The notes: generated from the sequence alone by a model not told the origin. 32,882 nucleotides of DNA from Chloroflexota bacterium (GCA_005880605.1 VBIS01000161.1:1-32882); one strand, 5' to 3'. Counted from the first letter of the stretch, positions 1 to 8,401 are shown. Numbers and translations are program-made.

Positions 1-1468
1 ATCCTGCTCGAACAGGAACCAGGGCCCTGGTTGGGTGGACAGGCCTTCTGGTCGTTTGGCGGCCTCTTCCTCGTCAACTCGCCGGAGCAGCGGCGCCTCG
101 GTGTGCGCGATTCCCACCAACTCGCGACCAAGGACTGGATGGCGACGGCCGGATTCGATCGACAGGAAGACCACTGGCCAAGAAGGTGGGCCGAGGCGTA
201 TCTCGCATTTGCGGCCGGCGAGAAACGTTCGTGGTTGCATACACAGGGGGTTCGATTCTTCCCAGTGGTGGGCTGGGCGGAGCGACGGAGCGACCGGCCC
301 GTAGGCCCCGGGAATTCCGTGCCTCGCTTCCACGTCACGTGGGGGACCGGCCCCGGCGTCGTGGCTCCGTTCGAGCGACGCGTGCGCGAGGCCGTGACTC
401 GCGACCGGGTTGTTCTGAGGTTCCGACATCGAGTGGACGCGCTGACCGTGCGTGGCGGGGCGGTGGACGGGGTGCGTGGTGCGGTCCTCGAGGCGAGCTC
501 AGTGGAGCGGGGGAGACCCAGCTCGCGCGTCACTGTCGGGGCGTTCGAGCTCCACGCGCAGATCGTCATCGTGACGTCGGGGGGAATCGGCGGGAATCAC
601 GATCTCGTTCGTCAGTCCTGGCCGGCACGCCTGGGGACTCCGCCCGGGCAGATGCTGACCGGGGTACCGGCTCACGTCGACGGCCGCATGCTCGCCATCA
701 CCGAGGCCGCCGGGGGATCGGTGATCAATCGCGATCGCATGTGGCACTACACGGAAGGCATCCAGAACTGGAACCCCATCTGGCCCGGACATGGCATCCG
801 TATCCTGCCGGGACCGTCATCGATGTGGTTCGACGCGATCGGCGACCGCCTACCTGCGCCATTGTTTCCGGGGTCTGACACGTTGGGAACGCTGGCGCAC
901 CTGCGAACGACCGGCTACGACTATTCCTGGTTCGTGCTGACCCAGCGAATCATCAAGCGCGAGTTCGCGCTATCCGGGTCCGAGCAAAACCCCGACCTGA
1001 CGAACAAAGACATCAGGCTGCTCCTGCAGCGAGTGGTTTCAACGTCCGGGCCGGCGCCGGTTGAAGCCTTCAAGCAACACGGCGCGGACTTCGTCGTGGC
1101 GTCGAACCTCGGCGACCTGGTCCGCGGGATGAATGCGCTGGCGGACGAGCCGCGCCTGGATCTGGCCAAGCTGCCGCGTCAGATCGCCGATCGCGACGAC
1201 GCGATCGCCGGCCCGGCGACCCCCCCTGATTGCCGTTCGCCTCCATATCCTGACGCGGAAGTCACTGGGCGGTCTGCAGACGGACCTCTCGGGTCGCGTG
1301 CTTCGGCCGGATGGGATCCCGCTACCGGGCCTCTACGCGGCCGGCGAAGTTGCTGGCTTCGGCGGGGGAGGGATGCATGGGTACCGATCCCTTGAGGGCA
1401 CATTTCTTGGGGGTTGCCTCTTTTCAGGCCGAACCGCCGGGCGGGCCGCCGCGGCCACCCTCGGCTGA
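1..1468 (+). CDS. FAD-binding dehydrogenase (KstD-like), 5'-partial, frameshifted
   Basis: The frame is open from the first base, so the N-terminus with the dinucleotide-binding fold lies outside the window. The remainder resembles the FAD_binding_2 / 3-ketosteroid dehydrogenase-like oxidoreductases: an N-terminal GGQAFWSFGG block, a central cap region, and a C-terminal GLYAAGEVAGFGGGGMHG segment that closes the FAD site and is typical of the family. The first frame runs to about 1225. The conserved C-terminus (GGLQTDL through LEGTFLGGC) continues in the +1 frame to the TGA at 1466-1468. The switch falls at or near a run of seven C at 1220-1226, so one extra C is the simplest cause, either as a sequencing error or as a real mutation. 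The substrate cannot be told from sequence; flavin-dependent dehydrogenation is inferred from the family. Confidence 0.82.
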
Positions 1469-1472
1469 CCCT

Positions 1473-2222
1473 TTAGCGGCCGGCTGGCGGCGATCCTCCG
1501 CCTATTCTGGTCAATGCCTCGTCGGGCTGCGAGAACAGCGCGCTGCGCAAGTCCCGGAGTGCCTGGACGGCGTCACCGCTGAACGCGGGCCCGTGCATGC
1601 ACGCAAGGACGCCCGGTCGCAACGCTTCCAGGCGATCGAACACCCGCCCTGTGTGCTGGCTCACCGGGATATAGGTGGGCAGTTGTTTGTGAGATGCCAT
1701 GGTACGTTCCACCATGTCGCCGCTGGTCATAGAGGTTTTCTCGCCGAGCTGGGTAAAGAGGTCGCTTGCCATCAGCGTGCCGGTCGTCTCCTCGAAGGCG
1801 AGGATCGCATCCCAGCAGTGGGGGACCTGCGGTGTGATCAGGAATCGGAGTTTGTGCTGGCCCAGATCGAGCACCTCACCATCGCCCATGACCTTGGCTG
1901 GACGGATGGCGAAGTCGTTGACGTTGACGATCACCCCCAGTTCGCTATGAACGGCTTCCGCCTGCGGCGCGATCTGGAGAAATTCATTGAGGGCTCCCGA
2001 CTCGTCCGCTTCCAGGTGCGACCACGAAATGTAGCGCAACCGGCTCGGGTCGATCACCTGTCGAACCGCTTCCACGGTCAGGGGAAAGAGCATCCGCTGT
2101 CCGGTGTGAAACAGGAGCGGCTTTTCATCCGCGATCAGGAATTGGTTAAACGTAATGTTGGCCTCCGGGACAAAGGTTGCGATCCGGAAGATACCGTCAG
2201 CGATTTCGTGCACTTCGGCCAT
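1473..2222 (-). CDS. MBL-fold protein of the flavodiiron (ODP) type
   Basis: This 249-aa metallo-beta-lactamase-fold protein carries the ligand pattern of the oxygen-binding diiron domain of flavodiiron proteins, not that of zinc hydrolases: H69-x-E71-x-D73 in SHLEADESG, then H135, D154 in ASDLF, and H210 in CMHGP. In flavodiiron proteins this diiron site reduces O2 or NO. Here there is no fused flavodoxin domain, so a separate electron donor would be needed, or the protein may serve as a sensor. It begins 11 nt after the TetR gene, and its strong ribosome site (AGGAGG, 2229-2234 on the minus strand) overlaps the TetR stop, so the two are probably co-transcribed and translationally coupled. 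An O2/NO-related role is inferred. Confidence 0.8.
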   Translation of the reverse strand: MAEVHEIADGIFRIATFVPEANITFNQFLIADEKPLLFHTGQRMLFPLTVEAVRQVIDPSRLRYISWSHLEADESGALNEFLQIAPQAEAVHSELGVIVNVNDFAIRPAKVMGDGEVLDLGQHKLRFLITPQVPHCWDAILAFEETTGTLMASDLFTQLGEKTSMTSGDMVERTMASHKQLPTYIPVSQHTGRVFDRLEALRPGVLACMHGPAFSGDAVQALRDLRSALFSQPDEALTRIGGGSPPAGR

Positions 2223-2233
2223 GGTGTTCCCTC

Positions 2234-2830
2234 CTAGCGAGTTGCTGATCGTCGCGTCAACCAGGTCATGAGCATCTCGGTAATGAGTCGCGCGGCCGCC
2301 TCTGTCGATAGGCCCGAGTGGGTGAGCGACCGCCAGACACCGAAGTCCGTCAGGGCCAACGCCGCCTCCAGCGCGTGGCGCCGGCGTCGGAGCGGCCCGA
2401 GCGTCTCCTCGACGAGCGCCTTGAGTGCCGCTTCACGACGGCTGAGGATGCTGTCGAGAACCGGGATCTCGTGGCGGTCGATGCCGGCTCTGGGCGTCCA
2501 TGGCGCGGTCCGCCCGTAGAACGCGAAGAGCTCCTGGACGAATTGGCCGATGCGCTCCTGCGGGCGGGTCAGCCCAACGAGGATGCTCGGTCCGGGAGGC
2601 TTCGTGCGAAGGGCGTTCTCAGATGTACATGCGGGTACGAGTTGATCGAGGCTAGGAAAGTGCCGGTACACCGTCCCCAGCGCAACGTCGGCTCGCTTGG
2701 CAATGTCAGGCCAACTCGTACCGAGGACGCCTTTCTGAGCATGGAGAGCGATCGCGGCGTCCACGATGCGTCGGCGAGTCTCCGCGTTGGCGGCGGCTCG
2801 GCGCGTCATCCGGTAAGCCCTCGGAGCCAT
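2234..2830 (-). CDS. TetR/AcrR family transcriptional regulator
   Basis: A 198-aa regulator with the N-terminal TetR helix-turn-helix: ETRRRIVDAAIALHAQKG, then the recognition region DIAKRADVALGTVYRHFP, at residues about 17-62. The C-terminal ligand-binding half is divergent, as usual. It leads an operon with the ODP-type MBL gene and diverges from the methyltransferase across a short AT-rich gap containing palindromes, so it likely represses itself and perhaps the divergent gene. The start ATG at 2830 has no ribosome site. A TTTAAT hexamer ends 6 nt upstream, consistent with a leaderless transcript. The ligand is unknown. Confidence 0.9.
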   Translation of the reverse strand: MAPRAYRMTRRAAANAETRRRIVDAAIALHAQKGVLGTSWPDIAKRADVALGTVYRHFPSLDQLVPACTSENALRTKPPGPSILVGLTRPQERIGQFVQELFAFYGRTAPWTPRAGIDRHEIPVLDSILSRREAALKALVEETLGPLRRRRHALEAALALTDFGVWRSLTHSGLSTEAAARLITEMLMTWLTRRSATR

Positions 2831-2832
2831 GA

Positions 2833-2855
2833 TTTAATTAAATGAACGTTACATT
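2833..2855. promoter_or_regulatory. Candidate TetR operator and divergent promoter region
   Basis: Two overlapping palindromic elements lie between the divergent TetR and methyltransferase genes: a perfect 10-bp palindrome TTTAATTAAA (2833-2842) and a near-palindrome AATGAACGTTACATT (2841-2855), one base short of a perfect 16-mer. The second resembles common TetR operators with an ATGAACGTTCAT core. The position next to the regulator start fits autorepression. Binding is inferred. Confidence 0.5.
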
Positions 2856-2880
2856 CAATATATGCCACTGTCAAGCAAGC

Positions 2881-2886
2881 TACGAT
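2881..2886 (+). promoter_or_regulatory. -10-like hexamer of the methyltransferase gene
   Basis: TACGAT lies 6 nt before the GTG at 2893, so transcription would begin at or next to the start codon. This spacing recurs at several genes in the window. No convincing -35 box is seen. Confidence 0.4.
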
Positions 2887-2892
2887 TCCGCG

Positions 2893-3639
2893 GTGACCAG
2901 CACGGAGTTATCGGCATATCCCGGAGAAGGCTTCGAGCCGCAGCTGGTCGAGCACTTCGTGAGCCTTCGACGCAAACGTGTCCTGGAGATTGGCTGCGGA
3001 GACGGACGGCTCACGTTCCAGTACGCCCCGCGCGCCTTGTCGGTCCTGGCGATCGACCCCGATCGGCCGAGTATCGACGAGGCCATTTTTCAGCAGCATG
3101 CGCGTGGCCTTTCCAACATCGAGTTTCGCATCGGCTCGATCGAGCGCCTACCCAGGCCGGGTGCCCCGTTCGATGTGGCTCTGTTCAGCTGGTCGCTTTG
3201 ATGAATCGCGCTCAGGGGCATGGTCCATGCCCTCCGGCGAGCGGGTCGCTACCTCCGACGCGGCGGCATGCTCATCAGCATCCGACCGCACCGGACGTGG
3301 CGGCCGGCGATTGCCATCGTGGCGGGCGGGCGGCGACTGCCCGTGACGACCCTTCTCAACCCGACCTTTGAAGTCAATCTGGAGGCCGCCGATTTGGCTC
3401 TGGAACGGGTCGTCGACGAAGGCTCGTTTGCTTTAGCCGGCGTCCGATCAGCCAGGTTCCGCAGCTACCTCGACCGTCCTTCGCAGATGCGGACGTACCT
3501 CGAATTGATCAACCCGCCACGTCCGCGGTTTCCTCGGGGCGGCCGTGCCAGGCTCGATGCAATGTGGGACTCGGCGCCGCGCGGCGCGAGAATCGAAGTT
3601 ATGGAGTCGCTCGTCGTGAACGCCTTGCGTCGTCGCTAG
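2893..3639 (+). CDS. SAM-dependent methyltransferase with tandem in-frame UGA codons
   Basis: A class I methyltransferase of the SmtA/UbiE type. Motif I (VLEIGCGDGRLT), the acidic end of strand 2 (VLAIDPD) and motif III-like FDVALFSWSL are followed by two adjacent TGA codons at 3199-3204. The same frame then resumes with IALRGMVHALRRAGRYLRRGGML, the normal post-motif region, and runs to TAG at 3637-3639. From memory, relatives often read SWSLCC at this spot, so the UGAs would replace Cys-Cys. A stem-loop follows (see 3215-3233). I prefer the GTG start at 2893 because TACGAT precedes it; an in-frame ATG at 2842 would overlap the presumed operator. The next gene starts 1 nt after the stop. The methyl acceptor is unknown. 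It could be a pseudogene, a sequence error or a selenoprotein. Confidence 0.75.
3215..3233 (+). other. SECIS-like stem-loop after tandem UGA
   Basis: GGGCAT (3216-3221) pairs with ATGCCC (3227-3232), extended by a G-U pair (3215/3233), around a GGTCC loop. The loop begins 17 nt after the second UGA and 20 nt after the first. As I recall the bacterial SECIS rules, the loop should lie about 16-37 nt from the UGA with a G among its first two bases, and E. coli fdhF has a GGUCU apex. The fit is good, but short hairpins are common in GC-rich DNA. Confidence 0.35.
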
Positions 3640-3640
3640 G

Positions 3641-4378
3641 GTGGGAAAGATGGGGTCGCGAATACCTTCTGTCAGACGAATCGACTTTGGCTACTTCGTA
3701 CGGCCCGCCGACGAGACCGGGACTGGCAAGCCCCGCATCGAGTGCGTCCTCGGCTACGCGATCGAGCATTCAGCTGGCCTATTGCTCTTTGACACCGGCC
3801 TGGGGGAGGGGGACCCGGAAGTCGACGCGCATTATCGACCGGTCCGCCGTCCCCTACCAGTGGCGCTGCGCGATGCCGGGCTTGCGATGAACGATGTCCA
3901 ATGGGTCGTGAATTGCCACCTGCACTTCGACCACTGCGGCGGCAACCCGGCGCTGGCCAGCCGTCCGATCTTCGTCCAATCTCGCGAGCTACGCGCGGCG
4001 CGCACGGCTACGGATTACACGCTCTCGCACCTCATTGACTTCGATGGCGCCGAGTACCGCCAGATCGATGGCGAGACGGAGATCCTGCCGGACGTTCTCG
4101 CGATCCCGACGCCAGGGCATACCGACGGCCACCAGGCAATCGCGGTTCGCGGCAAGGACGGAACCGTCGTCCTCGCCGGACAGGCGCATAACACCGCGTT
4201 TGATTACGCGGCTGACCAGCTAGCCTGGCGTGCGCGCCACGAGGGGCGCGTCGACGATCCGGCGCTGGACTACCGGCCGTGGATCGAGCGGCTCCAACAG
4301 CTCGACCCCTCCCGCATCCTGTTTGCCCACGATCAGGCCGTATGGGAGCCGGCGACCGGTCGCTTCGCGAAGACCTAG
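3641..4378 (+). CDS. MBL-fold hydrolase, N-acyl homoserine lactonase-like
   Basis: A 245-aa metallo-beta-lactamase-fold hydrolase with H93-x-H95-x-D97-H98 (NCHLHFDHCGG), H160 (TPGHTDGH) and H230 (FAHDQ), the metal-ligand set of lactonase-like enzymes. The usual bridging Asp is replaced by Gln181 in VLAGQA, a change I believe occurs in a subgroup of this family, so the dimetal centre may differ from AiiA. Lactonase activity is the family label and is not proven. The gene starts (GTG 3641, or ATG 3650) right after the methyltransferase stop, suggesting one transcript. It converges on the pdh operon, ending 12 nt from pdhC. Confidence 0.82.
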   Translation: MGKMGSRIPSVRRIDFGYFVRPADETGTGKPRIECVLGYAIEHSAGLLLFDTGLGEGDPEVDAHYRPVRRPLPVALRDAGLAMNDVQWVVNCHLHFDHCGGNPALASRPIFVQSRELRAARTATDYTLSHLIDFDGAEYRQIDGETEILPDVLAIPTPGHTDGHQAIAVRGKDGTVVLAGQAHNTAFDYAADQLAWRARHEGRVDDPALDYRPWIERLQQLDPSRILFAHDQAVWEPATGRFAKT

Positions 4379-4389
4379 GCGCCCTGTCT

Positions 4390-5814
4390 TCAGAGAACCA
4401 GAGCCATCGGGCTCTGCAGCAGGCGCTTGACCTCCTGCAGAAATTGCGCTGCCGTCACCCCGTAGAAGACCCGGTGGTCAACCGAAAGCGTCACCCGCAT
4501 GCGTTTGCCGGGCACCACCTGGCCATCCTTGACCACCGCCTTGTCCTCGATGGCGCCGATCGCGAGGATGCCGGAATCGGGCGGGTTGATGATGGCCGTG
4601 AACTGATCAACGTCGTACATGCCGAGGTTGGAGATGCTGAAGGTGTTGCCCATGTAGTCCTGGGCGCCCGCCTTGTTGGCGCGTGCCCGCTCGATCAGGG
4701 CCTTGGACTCGACGGCAATATCCTTGAGCGACTTCTGGTCGGCGTTCTTCAGGACCGGCACGATCAGGCGGTCTGGGAGTCCGACCGCAATTCCGATATT
4801 GATGTCGCGCTTGCGCTCGATCCGGCCGTCGGCCCAGGAGGCATTGACCTCTGGGAATTTCGTCAGTGCCAGGGCGACCGCCTTGACGATCAGGTCGTTG
4901 AGGCTGATCGATTCTGACTTGTCGACCGCCTCGTTGAACATCTGACGCAGATGCACGGCGTCGTCCATGGCGATCTCGGAGGTCACGTAGAAGTGCGGCG
5001 CCGAGAACTTGCTCTGCGCCAGGCGCATGGCGACGGTGGTCTGCAGCTTGGAGAGTTCGACCACTTCGACGTCTTGTGTGGGCCGCGGGGTCGCCTGCCG
5101 CTGGGCCGGCGCGGGCGCCGCGGCGGTGGCCTCCCTGGTGACGGTGGCGGCGGGCCTCGTCGACTGTTGGGCGGCAGCCTCGACGTCCTCTTTCTGGATC
5201 CGACCGCCGGGCCCCGTTCCCTTGACCCGACTCAGGTCGACGTTCTGCTCTTCCGCCAGCCGGCGGGCGACCGGGGAGACCTTCAGCCGCTCGCCGTTTT
5301 CCTTCCCGCTGGGGCGTCGGATCACGTTGAGGGCGGCCTGGGCCGCGGCCCCGACTTCCGTTCGGTCGTCCGGACCGCCGTGCGGATACTGCTCGCCGCC
5401 AGCGTCGGAACCGACCTGGGCGGTTTTCGCCATCGCCTTCTCGGCCTGTTCGACGTGAGCTTCGGGCTTGTCCGCCTGCGCTTGGGGCGACTCGGCCGCC
5501 GGTGCCTTTCCTTTCTGCTCAGGCTCGGCGGCGGGCGCCTGACCCTGGGGGGCGGCCGGCTTTTCCGCATCGCCGCCGGCGGCGCCACCGATTTCCGCGA
5601 TCACGGCGCCGATCGGCGCGCTCTCCCCCTCGGCAACCACGATCTTGCTCAGCTTGCCGGACGCATACGCCTCGACCTCGATGTTGGCTTTGTCGCTCTC
5701 GATCTCGACCAGGGGCTCGCCCTTCTTGACATCCTCGCCCTCTTTCTTGAGCCAGCGCAGGATCTTGCCAGTCTCCATCGAGTCCGACAGGCGCGGCATC
5801 TGAACGCTGGCCAT
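4390..5814 (-). CDS. pdhC: 2-oxo acid dehydrogenase E2, dihydrolipoyl acyltransferase
   Basis: The E2 core of a pyruvate or branched-chain 2-oxo acid dehydrogenase complex, 474 aa. Domains in order: one lipoyl domain (residues 1-77; the lipoylated lysine is K42 in ESDKANIE), a long Ala/Pro/Glu-rich linker, a peripheral subunit-binding domain (about 177-213, SPVARRLAEEQ through GPGGRIQKEDV), another flexible linker, and the catalytic domain (about 250-474). The active-site His is H447 in VDHRVFYG. The common DHRVxDG motif has Asp where this protein has Tyr451, a variant I believe is also found in some other phyla. It is the last gene of pdhA-pdhB-pdhC, 5 nt after pdhB. No E3 (lpd) gene is nearby. 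Confidence 0.93.
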   Translation of the reverse strand: MASVQMPRLSDSMETGKILRWLKKEGEDVKKGEPLVEIESDKANIEVEAYASGKLSKIVVAEGESAPIGAVIAEIGGAAGGDAEKPAAPQGQAPAAEPEQKGKAPAAESPQAQADKPEAHVEQAEKAMAKTAQVGSDAGGEQYPHGGPDDRTEVGAAAQAALNVIRRPSGKENGERLKVSPVARRLAEEQNVDLSRVKGTGPGGRIQKEDVEAAAQQSTRPAATVTREATAAAPAPAQRQATPRPTQDVEVVELSKLQTTVAMRLAQSKFSAPHFYVTSEIAMDDAVHLRQMFNEAVDKSESISLNDLIVKAVALALTKFPEVNASWADGRIERKRDINIGIAVGLPDRLIVPVLKNADQKSLKDIAVESKALIERARANKAGAQDYMGNTFSISNLGMYDVDQFTAIINPPDSGILAIGAIEDKAVVKDGQVVPGKRMRVTLSVDHRVFYGVTAAQFLQEVKRLLQSPMALVL

Positions 5815-5819
5815 GGCCT

Positions 5820-6800
5820 TTAGTTCTTTCCGAGCAGGGCTTTCGCCGTGATGATCACGTCGGCCTTACCGGGGAAGGCGATCTTCTCCAGCCGCTTGTT
5901 GTACGGCGCCGGCACCTCCGCGGCGCCGATCCGGGCGACGGGGGCATCGAGGTAATCGAACGCTTCCTCGTAGACGCGAGAGGCAATCTCGGAGCCGACG
6001 CCATAGGAGCGCCAGCCCTCCTCCACCGTGATCAACCGGCTGGTCTTCTTGACCGACGCGATCACAGGCGCCATGTCGAGCGGCCGCAGCGCCCGCATGT
6101 CGACAACCTCGGCGCTGATACCTTCTTTCTCGAGCTCGGCGGCGGCGTCCATGGCGACGATCAGCATGCGTGAGTGCGCGCAGATGGTGATGTGCTCGCC
6201 GGGTCGCTTCACCTCGTTCTTGTCCAGCGGCACCAGGTGCTCCCCGTCGGGAACCTCACCCTTGACGGCGTAGGTGCCTTCGTTCTCGATGAACATCACG
6301 GGATTGTCGTCCCGGATGGCGGACTTGAGCATCCCTTTGGCGTCGGCCGGGGTGCCAGGCGCAACCACCTTGAGGCCGGGCACGTGGGCGAACCAGTTCT
6401 CGTGACTGTGCGAGTGCTGGGCCCCCAGCTGGTGGCCACCGCCACCGGGAGTGCGGATGACCAGTGGGACCTTCGTGCCGCCGCCGAACATGTAGCGGAT
6501 GTGCGCCGCGGCGTTGACCACCTGGTCCATCGCCACCATGATGAAGTTGACCGTCATCATCTCGGCGACCGGCCGTAGGCCCGACATGGCGGCGCCGATC
6601 GCGGTGCCGATGATGATCTCCTCGGCGATCGGCGTATCGAGTACGCGCTTCTCGCCAAACTCCTTCATCAAGCCGCGGGTCACCTTGAAGGAGCCGTCAT
6701 AAAGGCCGATGTCCTCCCCCAGCAGGAATACCGCCTGGTCCCGCTTCATCTCCTCGCGGAGCGCCTGGTTGAGGGCGTCGCGCATCGCTAGGACGGCCAT
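5820..6800 (-). CDS. pdhB: Pyruvate dehydrogenase E1 component, beta subunit
   Basis: A 326-aa E1 beta subunit that forms the alpha2beta2 thiamine-diphosphate decarboxylase with PdhA and hands the acyl group to the E2 lipoyl arm. Landmarks: LGEDIGLYDGSFKVTRGL near the N-terminus, the DTPIAE motif, the QVVNAAAHIRYMFGG segment, the VVAPGTPADAKG block and the C-terminal domain with TVEEGWRSYGVGSEIA. Length is normal. Its ATG overlaps the pdhA stop in a TGATG arrangement, so translation of the two subunits is probably coupled. Substrate preference (pyruvate or branched-chain keto acid) cannot be fixed from sequence. Confidence 0.94.
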   Translation of the reverse strand: MAVLAMRDALNQALREEMKRDQAVFLLGEDIGLYDGSFKVTRGLMKEFGEKRVLDTPIAEEIIIGTAIGAAMSGLRPVAEMMTVNFIMVAMDQVVNAAAHIRYMFGGGTKVPLVIRTPGGGGHQLGAQHSHSHENWFAHVPGLKVVAPGTPADAKGMLKSAIRDDNPVMFIENEGTYAVKGEVPDGEHLVPLDKNEVKRPGEHITICAHSRMLIVAMDAAAELEKEGISAEVVDMRALRPLDMAPVIASVKKTSRLITVEEGWRSYGVGSEIASRVYEEAFDYLDAPVARIGAAEVPAPYNKRLEKIAFPGKADVIITAKALLGKN

Positions 6801-7816
6801 CAGCTCGCCACCTGGTCGGCGTAAACGTCGCGGTAGAGGTCCTTCGGATCCGGGTCGGGACTTTCCTCGGCGAACTTCACCGCCGCCTCGACCTGGGCGG
6901 TGACCTCCTCGTCGATCTTTTGGATCTCCTGGTCGTCGAGCATCTTCTGCTTCTTCATCTGGTCGCTAAGGCTCAGGATGGCATCGCGCGTCTGCCACTC
7001 CTTGATCTCGTCCTTGCCGCGATAGGTGTCGGGGTCGGACATGGAGTGGCCGCGGTAGCGGTAGGTCACGCACTCGAGCAGACTGGGCTCGTGCTTCTCG
7101 CGAGCCTGCGCCACCAATTGGTCCGTGATCCGGCGTACCGCCAGCACGTCCATCCCGTCGACCCGTTCGCCGGTCATGTCGTAGGCGCAGGCCTTCTTCC
7201 AGATCTCGGTAACGGCCGAGGCGCGGTTGACGGCGGTGCCCATCCCATAGAGGTTGTTAACGCAGACGAACACGATCGGCAGGTGCCACAATTTGGCAGC
7301 GTTGAGCGACTCGTGGAAGGCGCCGATGTTGGTGGCGCCGTCCCCGAAGATACTCATCACCACCTCGTCCTTTTCCTCATAGTTGATGGCGTAGGCGCTG
7401 CCGCACGCAATGGGAAGCGCCTGGCCGACGATGGCGTAGCCGCCGTAAAAGCGATGTTCCTGGCTGAAGAGGTGCATCGATCCGCCCCGGCCATGCGAGG
7501 TCCCGGTCTCCTTCCCGAAGAGCTCGGCCATCACCGCGTTCGGCTCGACACCCTTGGCCAGGGCGTGGCCGTGCTCCCGGTAGGTGCTGTAGACATAGTC
7601 CTTGGGGCGGAGAGCCGAGATCGTGCCGACGATGGTCGCCTCCTCGCCGATGTTGAGGTGGCAGAAGCCGCCGATCTTGGCCGCCTGGTACATCTCGGCC
7701 GTCTTCTCCTCGAAACGGCGGACCAGCAGCATCTCCCGGTAGAGCTTCAGAAGGGTCGCTTTATCCGTCAGCGCGTCCTTTGATGGGCTGGCGGCGGGGC
7801 GCTGTTCGACCTTCAT
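6800..7816 (-). CDS. pdhA: Pyruvate dehydrogenase E1 component, alpha subunit
   Basis: A 338-aa E1 alpha subunit with the thiamine-diphosphate motif starting at GDG (158-160, GDGATNIGAFHES) and ending at N187-N188. The conserved YREHGHALAKG and the phosphorylation-loop-like YRYRGHSMSDPDTYR are also present. It decarboxylates the 2-oxo acid and, with PdhB, reductively acylates lipoyl-E2. It is first in the operon. The start has a good ribosome site (AGGAG about 7 nt upstream). In the 130 nt before it (7817-7946), an AT-rich patch contains TACAAT (7864-7869, minus strand), a possible -10 box with no convincing -35; I see nothing else there. Confidence 0.94.
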   Translation of the reverse strand: MKVEQRPAASPSKDALTDKATLLKLYREMLLVRRFEEKTAEMYQAAKIGGFCHLNIGEEATIVGTISALRPKDYVYSTYREHGHALAKGVEPNAVMAELFGKETGTSHGRGGSMHLFSQEHRFYGGYAIVGQALPIACGSAYAINYEEKDEVVMSIFGDGATNIGAFHESLNAAKLWHLPIVFVCVNNLYGMGTAVNRASAVTEIWKKACAYDMTGERVDGMDVLAVRRITDQLVAQAREKHEPSLLECVTYRYRGHSMSDPDTYRGKDEIKEWQTRDAILSLSDQMKKQKMLDDQEIQKIDEEVTAQVEAAVKFAEESPDPDPKDLYRDVYADQVAS

Positions 7817-7946
7817 GATGGCTCCTGAGATGGAAATAACTGGGGCGTGGCAAAATCGCTTCTATTGTATCTATCAATGATTTCTATGGATCGCTGCTGG
7901 TGCCATAGGCGAGCGGGTCGATCCGATGGGTCCTGCGAGCAGAACG

Positions 7947-8354
7947 TCAGGCGCCGGCCTCATCGCTGAGGCCGTTGGGTGTCAAGCCCTTCTGGGCGTG
8001 CCGCGCGGTAACGACGGTCTTGATGTTGCCCCGGACGTTGAAGTCGCCGATGACCTCGATGAAGCGGGGATCGAGCAAGGCGACGAGGTCATCGAGGATC
8101 CGGTTGACCGCCGCCTCGTGGAAGACCTCCTCGTCGCGGTACTTATTGATATAGAGCTTGAGCGACTTGAGCTCGACCAGTGTCCGGTCGGGGATGTAGC
8201 GGATGCGGATGGTGGCGAAGTCCGGGAAGCCTGAATCGGGCGCGAGGCAGGTGAACTCCGGAATGGTGAAGTGGATCTCGTAGTCGCGCTCGGGCTTACT
8301 GTTGGGGACAGCCTCAAGGGTGGACTCCGCGATCATCTTCGCCCCGTATTTCAC
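7947..8354 (-). CDS. queF: NADPH-dependent 7-cyano-7-deazaguanine reductase
   Basis: A short, YkvM-type QueF that reduces preQ0 to preQ1 in queuosine biosynthesis. The recognisable core runs from NSKPERDYEIHF through PDFATIRIRYIPD, ELKSLKLYINKYRDEEVFHEA and DPRFIEVIGDFNVRGNI. ELKSLKLY is the NADPH-site motif, and FHE includes the substrate-binding Glu. The catalytic cysteine is expected in F-T-x-L-C-P; here the stretch reads FTCLAP, so the cysteine sits two positions earlier. The open frame extends far upstream over a neighbouring gene. I place the start at GTG 8354 (135 aa), with ATG 8336 as alternative. No preQ1 riboswitch is visible and no other queuosine gene is in the window. Confidence 0.88.
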   Translation of the reverse strand: MKYGAKMIAESTLEAVPNSKPERDYEIHFTIPEFTCLAPDSGFPDFATIRIRYIPDRTLVELKSLKLYINKYRDEEVFHEAAVNRILDDLVALLDPRFIEVIGDFNVRGNIKTVVTARHAQKGLTPNGLSDEAGA

Positions 8355-8401
8355 GCCATCAATGCTAACGTGGCGCTGCCGGCCGGTCGCAGGAACGCGC
8401 G

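Noticed and set aside
3199..3204. UGA reassigned to an amino acid genome-wide
   Set aside because: Several intact genes here end in UGA at the expected family length (for example pdhA and the cysteine ligase), so UGA is a normal stop in this organism.
4951..5823. Long plus-strand frame opposite pdhC
   Set aside because: It is the antisense shadow of the E2 gene; composition is Gly/Arg/Leu-rich with no family motifs. The same holds for 6920-7783, 14030-15352, 30604-31152 and 31159-32079 opposite real genes.
7817..7946. preQ1 riboswitch or tRNA in the gap beside queF
   Set aside because: The gap is downstream of queF and upstream of pdhA. No riboswitch core or cloverleaf was recognised there or in other gaps.
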